Source: Ethanoligenens harbinense YUAN-3
GTDB lineage: Bacteria > Bacillota > Clostridia > Oscillospirales > Ethanoligenentaceae
Assembly: GCF_000178115.2 (NCBI RefSeq)
Contig: NC_014828.1
Coordinates: 1,457,310 to 1,521,309, forward strand
Length of the DNA: 64,000 bases
Direction of reading: 5' to 3'
The notes beneath the pieces are model-generated. The model was not told where the DNA came from. It saw only the letters and a list, made by a program, of their open reading frames with translations, and did no database searches. Positions 52,723-61,783 of this stretch are shown in pieces (within the stretch, counting starts at the first letter, position 1; each line of letters starts with the position of its first letter). Made by a program: the position numbers and the translations under genes.

Positions 52723-52734
52723 AAATGCGGCGGA

Positions 52735-53478
52735 TTATTTGGCCTTGCCTTGATTGGCCACGCTGGCCATTTTGGCAGCCACGACGTCTGCATCGCCTAA
52801 ATACTGCTTGCCGACCGCTTTGAATGTTTCGTCAAATTCGTAAACCAGCGGTATACCGGTGGGAATGTTAACCCCCATGATTTCTTCGGCGGAAAGATCG
52901 TCAAAATATTTGACCAGTGCCCGGATGGAATTGCCATGCGCTGCAATCAGTACCCGCTTCCCCGCCAGCATGTCTTTTTTAATGACGTCTTCAAAATATG
53001 GCACAGCACGGGCAATGGTATCTTTCAGGCTTTCCGCCAGCGGAAGCTCCTTTTTGTTTTCCGCCCGATACTGCTCCTGGTTGCGGGGATTGCGCGTATC
53101 GCTTTCTTCCAAAGCGGGCGGCTGCACGTCAAAAGACCGGCGCCAGATTTTTACCTGCTCTTCACCATATTTTTGGGCCGTTTCCGCTTTGTTCAGCCCC
53201 TGCAGGGCTCCATAATGGCGCTCATTCAGGCGCCATGTCTTAATGACCGGCAGCCACTCCCGATCGAGCGCTTCTAAAGTCAGGTTAAGCGTATGGATGG
53301 CGCGTTTCAGATACGATGTATAGCAGATATCAAAGTCATATCCATCCTCTTTCAGCAGTTCGCCGGCTGTCTGCGCTTCTTTTATACCGGTTTCTGAAAG
53401 ATCCACATCGGTCCAGCCTGTAAATAAATTGAGTTTGTTCCATTCACTTTCTCCGTGACGAATCAATACCAGTTTCAT
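52735..53478 (-). CDS. gpmA: 2,3-bisphosphoglycerate-dependent phosphoglycerate mutase
   Basis: 247 residues from ATG 53478, 8 nt after [16 protein letters not shown] (5-14) has the phosphorylated His, followed by [12 protein letters not shown] (about 85) and [10 protein letters not shown] (about 182) with the second His. It interconverts 3- and 2-phosphoglycerate in glycolysis. Many Clostridia use the cofactor-independent GpmI; the dPGM form here has its own promoter and a Fur-like sequence over it. Confidence 0.96.
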   Translation of the reverse strand: MKLVLIRHGESEWNKLNLFTGWTDVDLSETGIKEAQTAGELLKEDGYDFDICYTSYLKRAIHTLNLTLEALDREWLPVIKTWRLNERHYGALQGLNKAETAQKYGEEQVKIWRRSFDVQPPALEESDTRNPRNQEQYRAENKKELPLAESLKDTIARAVPYFEDVIKKDMLAGKRVLIAAHGNSIRALVKYFDDLSAEEIMGVNIPTGIPLVYEFDETFKAVGKQYLGDADVVAAKMASVANQGKAK

Positions 53479-53535
53479 TGCGGATGCCTCCCGTTTATCA
53501 TGCTTATGCAATATCAGCTATCTGTTACCATCTTT

Positions 53536-53564
53536 ATTATAATAATATCGAGAATCATTTTCAA
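53536..53564 (-). promoter_or_regulatory. gpmA promoter with overlapping Fur-like box
   Basis: Minus strand TTGAAA (53564-53559), 17-bp spacer, TATAAT (53541-53536). The minus-strand 15-mer TGAAAATGATTCTCG (53563-53549) matches the Fur-type 7-1-7 consensus at 11 of 14 defined positions by my count; regulation by a Fur-family protein is only a suggestion. Confidence 0.55.
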
Positions 53565-53668
53565 TGTTGTTTTGCAAAATGTAGCATGATCGCCTCGAAA
53601 ATTTTGTGGCCAATCGTCAAGGAACAGCCAGCAGGCACCGTTGAGCAGACGGAATGGACATTTTGCGG

Positions 53669-54013
53669 TCAGTGCTTGGTATTGGGCCCCTGCGCTTCTT
53701 TTTTAACATTGTGGTTTTGGTTGGGATTATCACCGGCCAGAGGATGCTTGCCTTTTTTGTGGCGATGGTTTTCTTTTACAGGTTGGTCACGCTGGGCATT
53801 TGCCTCCGCTGTAACGCCAAGCCCCATCTGTATCAGTTTTTCCTTGATTTTCTGATGCGACACACCGGTGGAATCGAAGTCTACCGCAACGCGGTCTGTA
53901 CCTTGATTGACGCTGACGGATGTGACGCCCGGAAGTGTATCCAGTGCCTGTTTGACCAATTTCTGTGTATGCTTGCCTGAGAGTTCGTCAATTTTAAATA
54001 CGGAGCTTTCCAT
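53669..54013 (-). CDS. HMA-like small protein without the CxxC metal motif
   Basis: 114 residues starting MESSVFKIDELSGKHTQ at 54013, behind AGAGGTG. The first about 70 residues follow the heavy-metal-associated ferredoxin-like fold (KLVKQALDTLPGVTSVSVN, DRVAVDFDSTGVSHQKIKEKL), but where metallochaperones have CxxC this has DELSG. The tail is Lys/His/Asn-rich (NHRHKKGKHPLAGDNPNQNH). It may bind metal through His or have another role. Divergent from a glutaredoxin gene. Confidence 0.75.
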   Translation of the reverse strand: MESSVFKIDELSGKHTQKLVKQALDTLPGVTSVSVNQGTDRVAVDFDSTGVSHQKIKEKLIQMGLGVTAEANAQRDQPVKENHRHKKGKHPLAGDNPNQNHNVKKEAQGPNTKH

Positions 54014-54090
54014 TTGCTTCACCTCTTGTATAGTATGCTTGACGGCAAACGGGTCTATACGCGGGCGCCATGTGCTCTTCTTCGGTTTGC

Positions 54091-54119
54091 TTGACGCAGA
54101 GGGAAAATCAGAATATACT
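54091..54119 (+). promoter_or_regulatory. promoter of the glutaredoxin gene
   Basis: TTGACG (54091-54096), 17-bp spacer, TATACT (54114-54119), about 60 bp before the start. Confidence 0.7.
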
Positions 54120-54178
54120 GTAATCGTTACAAATTGTTTTTTTGAGAAATAAAACGGATATAAAAGGAGGGGCGCGCC

Positions 54179-54442
54179 ATGAAAAAAATCACCATGTTTA
54201 CGATGCAGGGATGCCCATACTGCAAACGTGCCTTTGAATGGATGGAAAACCTGAAGAACAAGAACCCTGTTTATAAAGCGTTGGAAATTCATGTGATCGA
54301 CGAGCAGGTGCAACCGGAAATTGCCAACCAATACGATTATTATTATGTTCCCACTTTTTACGTAGACGGAAATAAGCTACACGAGGGAATACCGAGTCCG
54401 GAAAAAATCGAAGCGGTATTCGAAGCGGCCGTAAAAGGATGA
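54179..54442 (+). CDS. glutaredoxin-like thiol oxidoreductase
   Basis: 87 residues. The active site MQGCPYCKRAF (9-19) has the CPYC redox pair, and the cis-Pro motif YVPTFYVDG (about 59-67) is conserved, giving a thioredoxin fold. It reduces disulfides or mixed thiols in the cytoplasm. AAAGGAGG precedes ATG 54179. A terminator follows, so it is monocistronic. Confidence 0.92.
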   Translation: MKKITMFTMQGCPYCKRAFEWMENLKNKNPVYKALEIHVIDEQVQPEIANQYDYYYVPTFYVDGNKLHEGIPSPEKIEAVFEAAVKG

Positions 54443-54482
54443 AATTTTCTGTTTGGCACGGATTGCTGAAGTGGCGCACAAT

Positions 54483-54517
54483 AAAAAAGGGACCTGCAAA
54501 AAGCAGGCCCCTTTTTT
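54483..54517. terminator. bidirectional terminator
   Basis: AAAAAAGG(GA)CCTGC pairs with GCAGG(CC)CCTTTTTT, between the glutaredoxin gene and convergent adhE. Confidence 0.88.
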
Positions 54518-54538
54518 ATTGTGCGCTTGGTAAACAGT

Positions 54539-57157
54539 TTATTTGCCGTAATAAGCGGCTTTATAGAGCTCGGCGATCTCGCTGACGAGCGGCAGACGCG
54601 GATTTGCGCCGGTGCACTGGTCGGAAAACGCTTTATCAGCCAGAGAATCCAGATTGGTGAGGAACACGTTCTCGGGCACGCCGGTGGCTTGAATGCTCAT
54701 CGGCTCATTGACGGTCTTCATCAAATCGCGAATCGCCTGCACGAGGGAAGCAACGCCCTCTTCCGGTGTGCTTGCCTTCAGGCCGACATGGCGGGCAATC
54801 TCTTGGAAACGCTGCGGGGCAAGATAAGTCTCGTATTTCGGCCAGATCGCATATTTGGTCGGCTTCGGATTGCCGTTGTATTCAACGACATAGGGAAGCA
54901 GAATGGCGTTGGCACGACCGTGCGGAATGTGGTATTCGCCGCCCAGTTTGTGCGCCATGGAGTGGTTCAAGCCAAGGAACGCATTGCTGAACGCCATACC
55001 GGCGATGCAGGAAGCGTTGTGCATTTTCATGCGCGCTTCGCCGTCTTTGGCACCGTCCGCATAGGCACGGGGCAGATATTTGAAGACGATCTCAATCGCT
55101 TTCAGGGCCAGACCATCAGTGTAATCGTTTGCCAAAACGGAGACATAGGCTTCAATGGCGTGGGTCAGCACGTCCAAACCGGTATCCGCCGTGGTGGATT
55201 TCGGCATGGTCATAACAAACTGCGGGTCAACGATAGCGACATTCGGAGTGAGCGCATAGTCGGCGAGCGGATATTTGAAGTTATTGACCTTGTCGGTGAT
55301 GACCGCAAAAGACGTCACTTCGGAGCCGGTGCCGGAAGTAGTCGGCACGGCGACCATCTGGCATTTCTGGCCCAGTTCGGGGAAGTGATAAGTGCGCTTG
55401 CGGATATCCATGAATTTCTCATGTGCGCCTTTGAAATCAAAGTCCGGATGCTCATAGAAGAGCCACATGCCCTTCGCGGCATCCATGGAAGAACCGCCGC
55501 CGAGTGCGATGATGACATCCGGCTCAAATTTCTTCATCATTTCCACGCCGCGCATAACCGTTTCAAAAGACGGGTCGGGCTCAACTTCGGAGAAAATCTC
55601 ACTGTGGCAATACTCTTTGCGTTTGCGGAGATAATAAAGAACCTTATCCACATTTCCGAGCTTGACCATTACAGGGTCGGTGACGATGAATGCACGGGAG
55701 ATGTTCGGCATTTTCTCCAGGTACTGAATCGCATCGAACTCGAAGTAAATCTTCGGCGGCACTTTAAACCACTGCATGTTGACTCTCCTCTTGGCAATGC
55801 GCTTTTTGTTGATCAGGTTGACCGCACTGACGTTCTGCGAAACAGAGTTGTGGCCATAGGAGCCGCAGCCAAGGGTAAGGGAAGGAATATTGGTGTTGTA
55901 GATATCGCCGATACCGCCCTGAGAAGACGGGCTGTTGACCAGCACACGGCCGACCTTCATGGCTTCGCCGTATTTCATGATGATGTCGTTATCGGTGGAG
56001 TGGATGGCTGCAGAGTGACCCAGACCGCCGATTTCCAGCATGCGAAGCGCAGCTTTGAAAGCATCCTCCGTGCTGTTGGCGATATAATAACCAAGCACCG
56101 GAGAAAGTTTTTCGTGAGCCAGCGGCACATCAAAATCGACCTTGTCAAGTTTGGCAAGAATGACCTTGGTGTCGGCAGGTACTTTGATGCCGGCCTGCTC
56201 GGCGATCCAGACAGCGGACTGGCCGACGACCGGGGGATTCACGCTCATTTTCTCGGTGATCACATATTTACCGAGTTTGACCGTTTCTTCCGGATTGGTG
56301 AAGTAGCAGCCGTTTGCTTTCATGATCTTTTCAAAATCCGCCGCGATTTCTTTATCCACAATCGCAGCCTGTTCGGAAGCGCAGATCATGCCGTTGTCGA
56401 ACGTTTTGGAAAGGATGAGATCATGGCAGGCACGGCGGAGTTTCGCTGTTTTTTCGACATAGCAGGGGACGTTGCCGGGGCCGACACCCAGCGCCGGTTT
56501 GCCGCAGGAATACGCAGCCTTGACCATGCCGGGGCCGCCGGTCGCCAGAATCGTGGCGACACCGGGATGATTCATCAACGCATTGGTCGCTTCGATGGAA
56601 GGATGGGGGATGAACTGCACAATGTTTTCGGGGGCACCGGCAGCCACAGCCGCCTCATTCAGAATGCGGGCCGTTTCCGCGCAGCATTTCTGGGCAGCGG
56701 GATGGAAACCGAAAATGATGGGGTTGCGGGTTTTGACGGAGATGAGGGATTTAAAGATGGTGGTGGAGGTGGGGTTGGTTACCGGGGTAACGCCCGCGAT
56801 GATACCGACAGGCTCGGCGATATCCACATATTCTTCCATCTCGTTTTCGTCGATGACGCCGACGGTCTTTGCATATTTGATGTCATGCCAGATATATTCG
56901 CTTGCGTACAGGTTTTTGGTAATCTTGTCTTCGTAAATACCGCGTCCGGTTTCTTCCACGGCGAGTTTAGCCAGATACATATGCTTATCCAGCGCCGCAA
57001 GTGCCATGGCATGGACGATTTTGTCAACCTGCTCCTGGTTGAAGGTAGAAAACTCGTCCAGAGCTTTCTGCGCTTTTGCCACCAGTTCGTCAATCATTTG
57101 TTTGACGTCGGGTTTCTGCGCTTCCTGGGCGACTTCTTTTGTTTCGGTTGCCATCAA
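54539..57157 (-). CDS. adhE: bifunctional acetaldehyde-CoA/alcohol dehydrogenase
   Basis: 872 residues. The N-terminal aldehyde dehydrogenase domain (1-440) has [15 protein letters not shown] and the catalytic Cys in GMICASEQ (about 255). The C-terminal iron-dependent alcohol dehydrogenase (about 455-872) has [25 protein letters not shown] and the iron-ligand His region [17 protein letters not shown] (about 735). It turns acetyl-CoA into ethanol with two NADH, forming spirosomes. A Rex operator overlaps its promoter start and rex lies next to it, so NADH excess should induce it. Confidence 0.97.
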   Translation of the reverse strand: MMATETKEVAQEAQKPDVKQMIDELVAKAQKALDEFSTFNQEQVDKIVHAMALAALDKHMYLAKLAVEETGRGIYEDKITKNLYASEYIWHDIKYAKTVGVIDENEMEEYVDIAEPVGIIAGVTPVTNPTSTTIFKSLISVKTRNPIIFGFHPAAQKCCAETARILNEAAVAAGAPENIVQFIPHPSIEATNALMNHPGVATILATGGPGMVKAAYSCGKPALGVGPGNVPCYVEKTAKLRRACHDLILSKTFDNGMICASEQAAIVDKEIAADFEKIMKANGCYFTNPEETVKLGKYVITEKMSVNPPVVGQSAVWIAEQAGIKVPADTKVILAKLDKVDFDVPLAHEKLSPVLGYYIANSTEDAFKAALRMLEIGGLGHSAAIHSTDNDIIMKYGEAMKVGRVLVNSPSSQGGIGDIYNTNIPSLTLGCGSYGHNSVSQNVSAVNLINKKRIAKRRVNMQWFKVPPKIYFEFDAIQYLEKMPNISRAFIVTDPVMVKLGNVDKVLYYLRKRKEYCHSEIFSEVEPDPSFETVMRGVEMMKKFEPDVIIALGGGSSMDAAKGMWLFYEHPDFDFKGAHEKFMDIRKRTYHFPELGQKCQMVAVPTTSGTGSEVTSFAVITDKVNNFKYPLADYALTPNVAIVDPQFVMTMPKSTTADTGLDVLTHAIEAYVSVLANDYTDGLALKAIEIVFKYLPRAYADGAKDGEARMKMHNASCIAGMAFSNAFLGLNHSMAHKLGGEYHIPHGRANAILLPYVVEYNGNPKPTKYAIWPKYETYLAPQRFQEIARHVGLKASTPEEGVASLVQAIRDLMKTVNEPMSIQATGVPENVFLTNLDSLADKAFSDQCTGANPRLPLVSEIAELYKAAYYGK

Positions 57158-57176
57158 ATTGCCCCCTTAAGCAATA

Positions 57177-57194
57177 TTGTTAAAATATTATCAA
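57177..57194 (-). promoter_or_regulatory. Rex operator of adhE
   Basis: TTGTTAAAATATTATCAA matches the clostridial Rex consensus TTGTTAANNNNTTAACAA except for one base (TTATCAA for TTAACAA). It lies just downstream of the -10 and would cover the transcription start. Confidence 0.8.
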
Positions 57195-57198
57195 TATT

Positions 57199-57227
57199 AT
57201 TATACGATACTTTTTTGCAAGTTGCAA
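57199..57227 (-). promoter_or_regulatory. promoter of adhE
   Basis: Minus strand TTGCAA (57227-57222), 17-bp spacer, TATAAT (57204-57199). Confidence 0.75.
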
Positions 57228-57335
57228 GTGAATGCTGTGCAATTTGTCAAATATTATAAAACGATGACGTCATGTCCCGTTTGATTTGTCGTTTCCGTGC
57301 AACGAGCCGAATGGTCATGACGGTATCAAAGCAGT

Positions 57336-57992
57336 TCAATTGTCCCGTGTTTCTTTTTCGGATAAATCCCTTACCATGTAGCACAATGTCATCAGGCTGT
57401 CACTCAGGTGCACGTTTTCGACGAGTACACCCGGATATTTGACTGAAAAATCATAATGGCTGAAATTCCAGAAACCGGATACGCCCAGATGAATCAATTG
57501 TTCCGCCATTTGCTCCGCGGCGGAGCGGGGAACGGTCAGCACCGCGACCCGTGGATGATGTTCCCGGCAGAATGCATCAATACCGGCGGCGTCTTCCACT
57601 TTCAGGCTGCCGATCTGCATCCCGATGATGGAAGGGTCGATGTCGAATATGCCAATCAGATCAAAGCCCATCTGGGAAAAATCAAAGTTGAGCGCGATGG
57701 CCCGGCCGATATTGCCAGCCCCGACGAGAATGGCCGGATACTGTTTATCCAGGCCCAAGATCAGGCCGATCTCCCGGTGGAGCTGCTCGACGTTATAGCC
57801 GTATCCCTGCTGCCCGAACCCGCCAAAGCAGTTGAGGTCCTGCCGAATCTGCGAAGCCGTGAGCCCCATGCGCCGGCTGAGCTCTTTGGAAGATATGCGG
57901 GTAGTGCCGGTTCTCATCAGATCGGCCAAAAAACGGTGATAACGCGGCAGACGCCGGATGACGGAAAGGGAAACATTTTCTCGTTTTAACAC
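57336..57992 (-). CDS. rex: redox-sensing transcriptional repressor Rex
   Basis: 218 residues from GTG 57992, 7 nt after GAGGTG; the longer frame is unrelated. The N-terminal winged helix has RISSKELSRRMGLTASQIRQDLNCFGGFGQQGYGYNV (about 30-66), a Rex hallmark. The Rossmann part has LVGAGNIGRAIA (about 83) and FDIDPSIIG for NADH sensing. Rex leaves DNA when NADH is high. It is directly upstream of adhE on the same strand and likely represses it. Confidence 0.95.
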   Translation of the reverse strand: MLKRENVSLSVIRRLPRYHRFLADLMRTGTTRISSKELSRRMGLTASQIRQDLNCFGGFGQQGYGYNVEQLHREIGLILGLDKQYPAILVGAGNIGRAIALNFDFSQMGFDLIGIFDIDPSIIGMQIGSLKVEDAAGIDAFCREHHPRVAVLTVPRSAAEQMAEQLIHLGVSGFWNFSHYDFSVKYPGVLVENVHLSDSLMTLCYMVRDLSEKETRDN

Positions 57993-58187
57993 GGGCGGGC
58001 ACCTCACTTTATATTGAAGCCGTCGATTGGATCCGGGTGCATGTCCTGTCCAGTCGGCTGAACTTTCTTGATAGGAATGTTTTGAAACCGTGGTTTTGCT
58101 GACACCGACTATCCGAGCCCTGCCTGCGGAGAATATGATGACGGACAACCGGCAACCCTGGATTGATGTATACGGGATGTGTGCCAA

Positions 58188-58230
58188 AAGAGATCAAACA
58201 GCCGACGCGATGCGCCGGCTGTTTGATCTC
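58188..58230 (-). terminator. terminator of the acn-idh operon
   Basis: GATCAAACAGCCG pairs perfectly with CGGCTGTTTGATC; on the minus strand it is followed by TCTTTT. It lies about 90 nt after the idh stop. The rest of 57993-58320 shows no gene. Confidence 0.7.
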
Positions 58231-58320
58231 CAAAGCGTTGAGGCAGAATCAAAATATCAAAGCATTGCCCAAACGGCGGATACAGCAGCCACGCATGCAG
58301 AATACGGAAACGGCCACAGG

Positions 58321-59484
58321 TTACGAAAGTTTTTCCGCCGTCTCCAGTACATAGTCGCCAAAGGCTGCGCAGGTCGCACCGTCGGCACGGCCGGTGACGG
58401 TCAGGCGTTTTTCATCAAACATGCAGATGTCCAGCGCGCGTTCCAGTTTGTCGGCCTGTTTCTGGTAGCCGATATGCGAAAGGAGCATGACGGTGGCGCG
58501 CAGCATGGAGCAGGGATCCGCGTACGGCCCGCGCCCCTCGCTGATCATGCGTGGTGCGGAACCGTGGATGGCCTCAAACATGGCGTAGCATTTGCCGATG
58601 TTGGCACTGCCGGCCGTGCCGACACCGCCCTGGAATTCCGCGGCCTCGTCGGTGATGATGTCACCGTAAAGATTGGGTAGAACGAACACCTTGAAATCGC
58701 GGCGGCGCTTTTCGTCAATCAGTTTTGCCGTGGTGATGTCGATATACCAGTCATCGGTCGTGATCTCCGGATAGTCCTTGCCGATCTCCTGACAAAGCCG
58801 CAGAAATTTGCCGTCGGTAGTCTTAATGACATTGGCCTTGGTGATGATGGAGACACGGTTTTTCTTATTTTTGCGCGCAAATTCATAAGCCAGACGGGCA
58901 ATGCGCTCCGTCCCCTGCGTGGTGGTCACGGTGAAATCGAAAGCCAGATCGTCGCTGACGTTGACACCGTTGCTGCCCAGTGTATAGGAGCCCTCGGTGT
59001 TTTCCCGGAAGAAGGTCCAGTCGATGCCCTGCGCGGGCACTTTGACGGGGCGCACGTTGGCAAACAGGTCGAGTTCCTTGCGCATGGCCACGTTGGCGCT
59101 TTCAATGTTCGGCCATGGGTCGCCCGCGCGCGGGGTCGTGGTCGGGCCTTTGAGGATAACATGGCAGGTTTTCAGCTCAGCCAGCACATCGTCCGGAATG
59201 GCTTTCCCGGCTTTGGCACGGTTTTCGATAGTGAGACCGTCGATGTCCTTAAACACGATCTTGCCGCTTTTGACTTCGTCGGCCAACAAATGCTTGAGCA
59301 CGCGGGCCGATTCGTGCGTGATAACCGGGCCGATGCCGTCGCCCCCGCAGATGCCGATAACGATGGGCTTGAGCGCGGCGTAATCAAGGAAATTCCCTTG
59401 TGCTTTCATGGCCTCCACACGGGCCAGTTGAGATTTCATCAGTTTTTCAAAGGCTTCCAGTTGCGGCTTGAGCGCTTCATTCAT
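58321..59484 (-). CDS. isocitrate/isopropylmalate-family dehydrogenase, probably isocitrate dehydrogenase
   Basis: 387 residues from ATG 59484 (GGAGG is 11 nt away; an earlier ATG at 59502 is possible). CGGDGIGPVIT (about 53) starts the fold; FRENTEGSYTLG holds the substrate Ser; YGDIITDEAAEFQGGVGTAGSANIG has the metal Asp and the cofactor region. Placed 47 nt after aconitase, it most likely makes 2-oxoglutarate for glutamate. NAD versus NADP use cannot be settled by eye. Confidence 0.88.
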   Translation of the reverse strand: MNEALKPQLEAFEKLMKSQLARVEAMKAQGNFLDYAALKPIVIGICGGDGIGPVITHESARVLKHLLADEVKSGKIVFKDIDGLTIENRAKAGKAIPDDVLAELKTCHVILKGPTTTPRAGDPWPNIESANVAMRKELDLFANVRPVKVPAQGIDWTFFRENTEGSYTLGSNGVNVSDDLAFDFTVTTTQGTERIARLAYEFARKNKKNRVSIITKANVIKTTDGKFLRLCQEIGKDYPEITTDDWYIDITTAKLIDEKRRRDFKVFVLPNLYGDIITDEAAEFQGGVGTAGSANIGKCYAMFEAIHGSAPRMISEGRGPYADPCSMLRATVMLLSHIGYQKQADKLERALDICMFDEKRLTVTGRADGATCAAFGDYVLETAEKLS

Positions 59485-59531
59485 AAAAATCCTGTCCTCC
59501 ATATCCTCTATCCGGCAAAGCCGGTTTTTTA

Positions 59532-61469
59532 TCAGGCGTTCTGCTGTTTGGTATAATTGATGAGGCCGCCGGCAAGCAACATGTCGCGCTGGCGATCCGA
59601 GATATCGCAGCGGGTGAGGATGGCGTCGCCTGTGGTCTTATTGAGCAGCGTCACAGTCTGTGCGCCCGCCTCGACCTCTTTGTGGACATACGGCAGCGCC
59701 AGCTCATCTTCAAAATGGATCTTGTCGTAGTCGTCAGGGTTCTGGAAGATCAACGGCAGAATGCCGTTGTTGACCAAATTGGCATAATGGATGCGCGCAA
59801 ATGATTTGGCGACCACGGCCTTGACACCAAGATAGAGCGGCGCCAGCGCGGCGTGTTCACGCGAGGAACCCTGCCCGTAGTTCGCGCCCCCGACGATAAT
59901 GCCCTTGCCTTCTTTTTGGGCACGTTCCGGGAAATCCGGATCGCAGCGCACAAAGCAGAAGGTTGAAATCTTGGGGATGTTGGAACGATAGGGGAGGATT
60001 TTGGAGCCCGCAGGCATGATATGATCGGTGGTGATGTTGTCGCCAACTTTCAGCAGACACTTCGCCTCAATGCTTTCCGGCAGCGCAACGTTCAGCGGAA
60101 ACGGCTTGATGTTCGGACCGCGGACCACGTCCAGCTTTTTCGCCGTTTCTTCATCGGCGGGCAGTTCAAACATATTGTCGTTGATGAGGAATGTCTCCGG
60201 CAGGCGAATATCGGGCTCGCTCCCAAGTCCGCGCGGATCGGTCAGCACACCGGTAATGGCCGAAGCGGCGGCCGTTTCCGGGCTGACCAGATAGACTTTC
60301 GCGTCCGCAGTGCCGCTGCGCCCCTCAAAATTACGGTTGAAGGTACGCAGGGAAACGCCGCTGGAATTCGGTGACTGGCCCATGCCGATGCAGGGGCCGC
60401 AGGCGCATTCCAGAATGCGGGCGCCGGCCGCGATGAGGTCGGCAAGCGCGCCGTTGCGGGCGATCATAGTGAACACCTGCTTGGAACCGGGTGCGATGGA
60501 CAGGCTCACATTGGGATGGACCTTATTGCCACGCAGGATGGTAGCTACCCGCATCAAATCCAACAAGGAAGAGTTGGTGCAGGAACCGATGCAGACCTGG
60601 TCGACCTTGATCGGCCCGATGTTTTTGACGGTATCCACATTGTCCGGCATATGCGGTTTGGCGGCCAGCGGCTCGAGCTCGCAGAGGTTGATCTCGATGG
60701 TCTCGTCATATTTCGCGTCGCCGTCGGGCAGGATCTCAACCCAGTCGGCCTCGCGGTTTTGCGCCTTGAGAAACGCGAGTGTGACGTCATCGGACGGAAA
60801 GATGGAGGTGGAAGCACCGAGCTCCGCACCCATGTTGCAGATGGTGGCGCGCTGCGGCACCGAAAGGCCGGAAATGCCTTCGCCACCGTATTCGATGATC
60901 TTGCCCACGCCGCCTTTCACGGTGAGCAGGCGCAAGACCTCCAGAATGATGTCCTTGGCGGAGACCCACGAGCGCAGGCGGCCGTTCAGGCGCACCTTTA
61001 CCATCTTGGGCATGGGAATGTAATACGCGCCGCCGCCCATGGCCACCGCCACGTCCAGGCCGCCGGCGCCCATGGCCAGCATACCGATGCCGCCGGCGGT
61101 GGGGGTGTGGGAATCGGAACCGATCAGCGTTTTACCCGGTTTGCCGAAACGCTCCAGGTGCAGCTGGTGGCAGATGCCGTTGCCAGGCCGTGAAAACGTG
61201 ATGCCGTGCTTTTTGGCCACCGTCTGGATATAGCGGTGGTCGTCGGCATTTTCAAAGCCGGTCTGCAGCGTGTTGTGATCGATATATGCGACGGATTTTT
61301 CAGTTTTTACCCGGGAAATACCAAGTGCTTCAAATTGCAGATATGCCATGGTGCCGGTGGCATCCTGCGTGAGCGTCTGATCAATTTTCAGACCAATCTC
61401 CGTGCCGGGCGTCATGTCACCCGAAACCAAATGCTGTTTGATGATTTTCTGTGCAAGGGTGTAACCCAA
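59532..61469 (-). CDS. aconitate hydratase
   Basis: 645 residues from TTG 61469, 9 nt after AAGGAG; it begins MGYTLAQKIIKQHLVSGD, the usual clostridial aconitase start. An ATG three codons earlier touches the ribosome site. [4Fe-4S] Cys lie in CIGSCTNSS (about 300) and CACGPCIGMGQSPNSS (about 356). The C-terminal swivel domain has YGQGSSREHAA. It converts citrate to isocitrate for the dehydrogenase behind it. Confidence 0.95.
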   Translation of the reverse strand: MGYTLAQKIIKQHLVSGDMTPGTEIGLKIDQTLTQDATGTMAYLQFEALGISRVKTEKSVAYIDHNTLQTGFENADDHRYIQTVAKKHGITFSRPGNGICHQLHLERFGKPGKTLIGSDSHTPTAGGIGMLAMGAGGLDVAVAMGGGAYYIPMPKMVKVRLNGRLRSWVSAKDIILEVLRLLTVKGGVGKIIEYGGEGISGLSVPQRATICNMGAELGASTSIFPSDDVTLAFLKAQNREADWVEILPDGDAKYDETIEINLCELEPLAAKPHMPDNVDTVKNIGPIKVDQVCIGSCTNSSLLDLMRVATILRGNKVHPNVSLSIAPGSKQVFTMIARNGALADLIAAGARILECACGPCIGMGQSPNSSGVSLRTFNRNFEGRSGTADAKVYLVSPETAAASAITGVLTDPRGLGSEPDIRLPETFLINDNMFELPADEETAKKLDVVRGPNIKPFPLNVALPESIEAKCLLKVGDNITTDHIMPAGSKILPYRSNIPKISTFCFVRCDPDFPERAQKEGKGIIVGGANYGQGSSREHAALAPLYLGVKAVVAKSFARIHYANLVNNGILPLIFQNPDDYDKIHFEDELALPYVHKEVEAGAQTVTLLNKTTGDAILTRCDISDRQRDMLLAGGLINYTKQQNA

Positions 61470-61588
61470 AATGCGCATCTCCTTTCGGTTATCCACCGTT
61501 TTTATGTGCATGTTTTCACAAGACTAGAGGAGCGGTGGCAAATCGTTCGGCACTGCCGCTCAAACAGGCAGTTCACCTGTATTTTTAC

Positions 61589-61617
61589 ATTTTAAATCAA
61601 TCATATAAGATTGTCAA
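61589..61617 (-). promoter_or_regulatory. promoter of the acn-idh operon
   Basis: Minus strand TTGACA (61617-61612), 17-bp spacer, TAAAAT (61594-61589), about 120 bp before the start. Confidence 0.7.
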
Positions 61618-61685
61618 TTCATTCACACACGGAGAAGGATGCAAACGACCGCAAGACGCCTTCGCTTTTTCCGTGATTCTGCCGA

Positions 61686-61713
61686 TTGACAGTTTCCCCG
61701 ACCGTGTTATAAT
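61686..61713 (+). promoter_or_regulatory. promoter of the activase gene
   Basis: TTGACA (61686-61691), 16-bp spacer, TATAAT (61708-61713), 70 bp before the start and divergent from the aconitase promoter. Confidence 0.8.
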
Positions 61714-61783
61714 GAAATCAATAGGGTTAGAAGTCTGTCTGCATGTCAGGTGCGCGGATAAAGAACGCGCGCCGGAGGAAACC

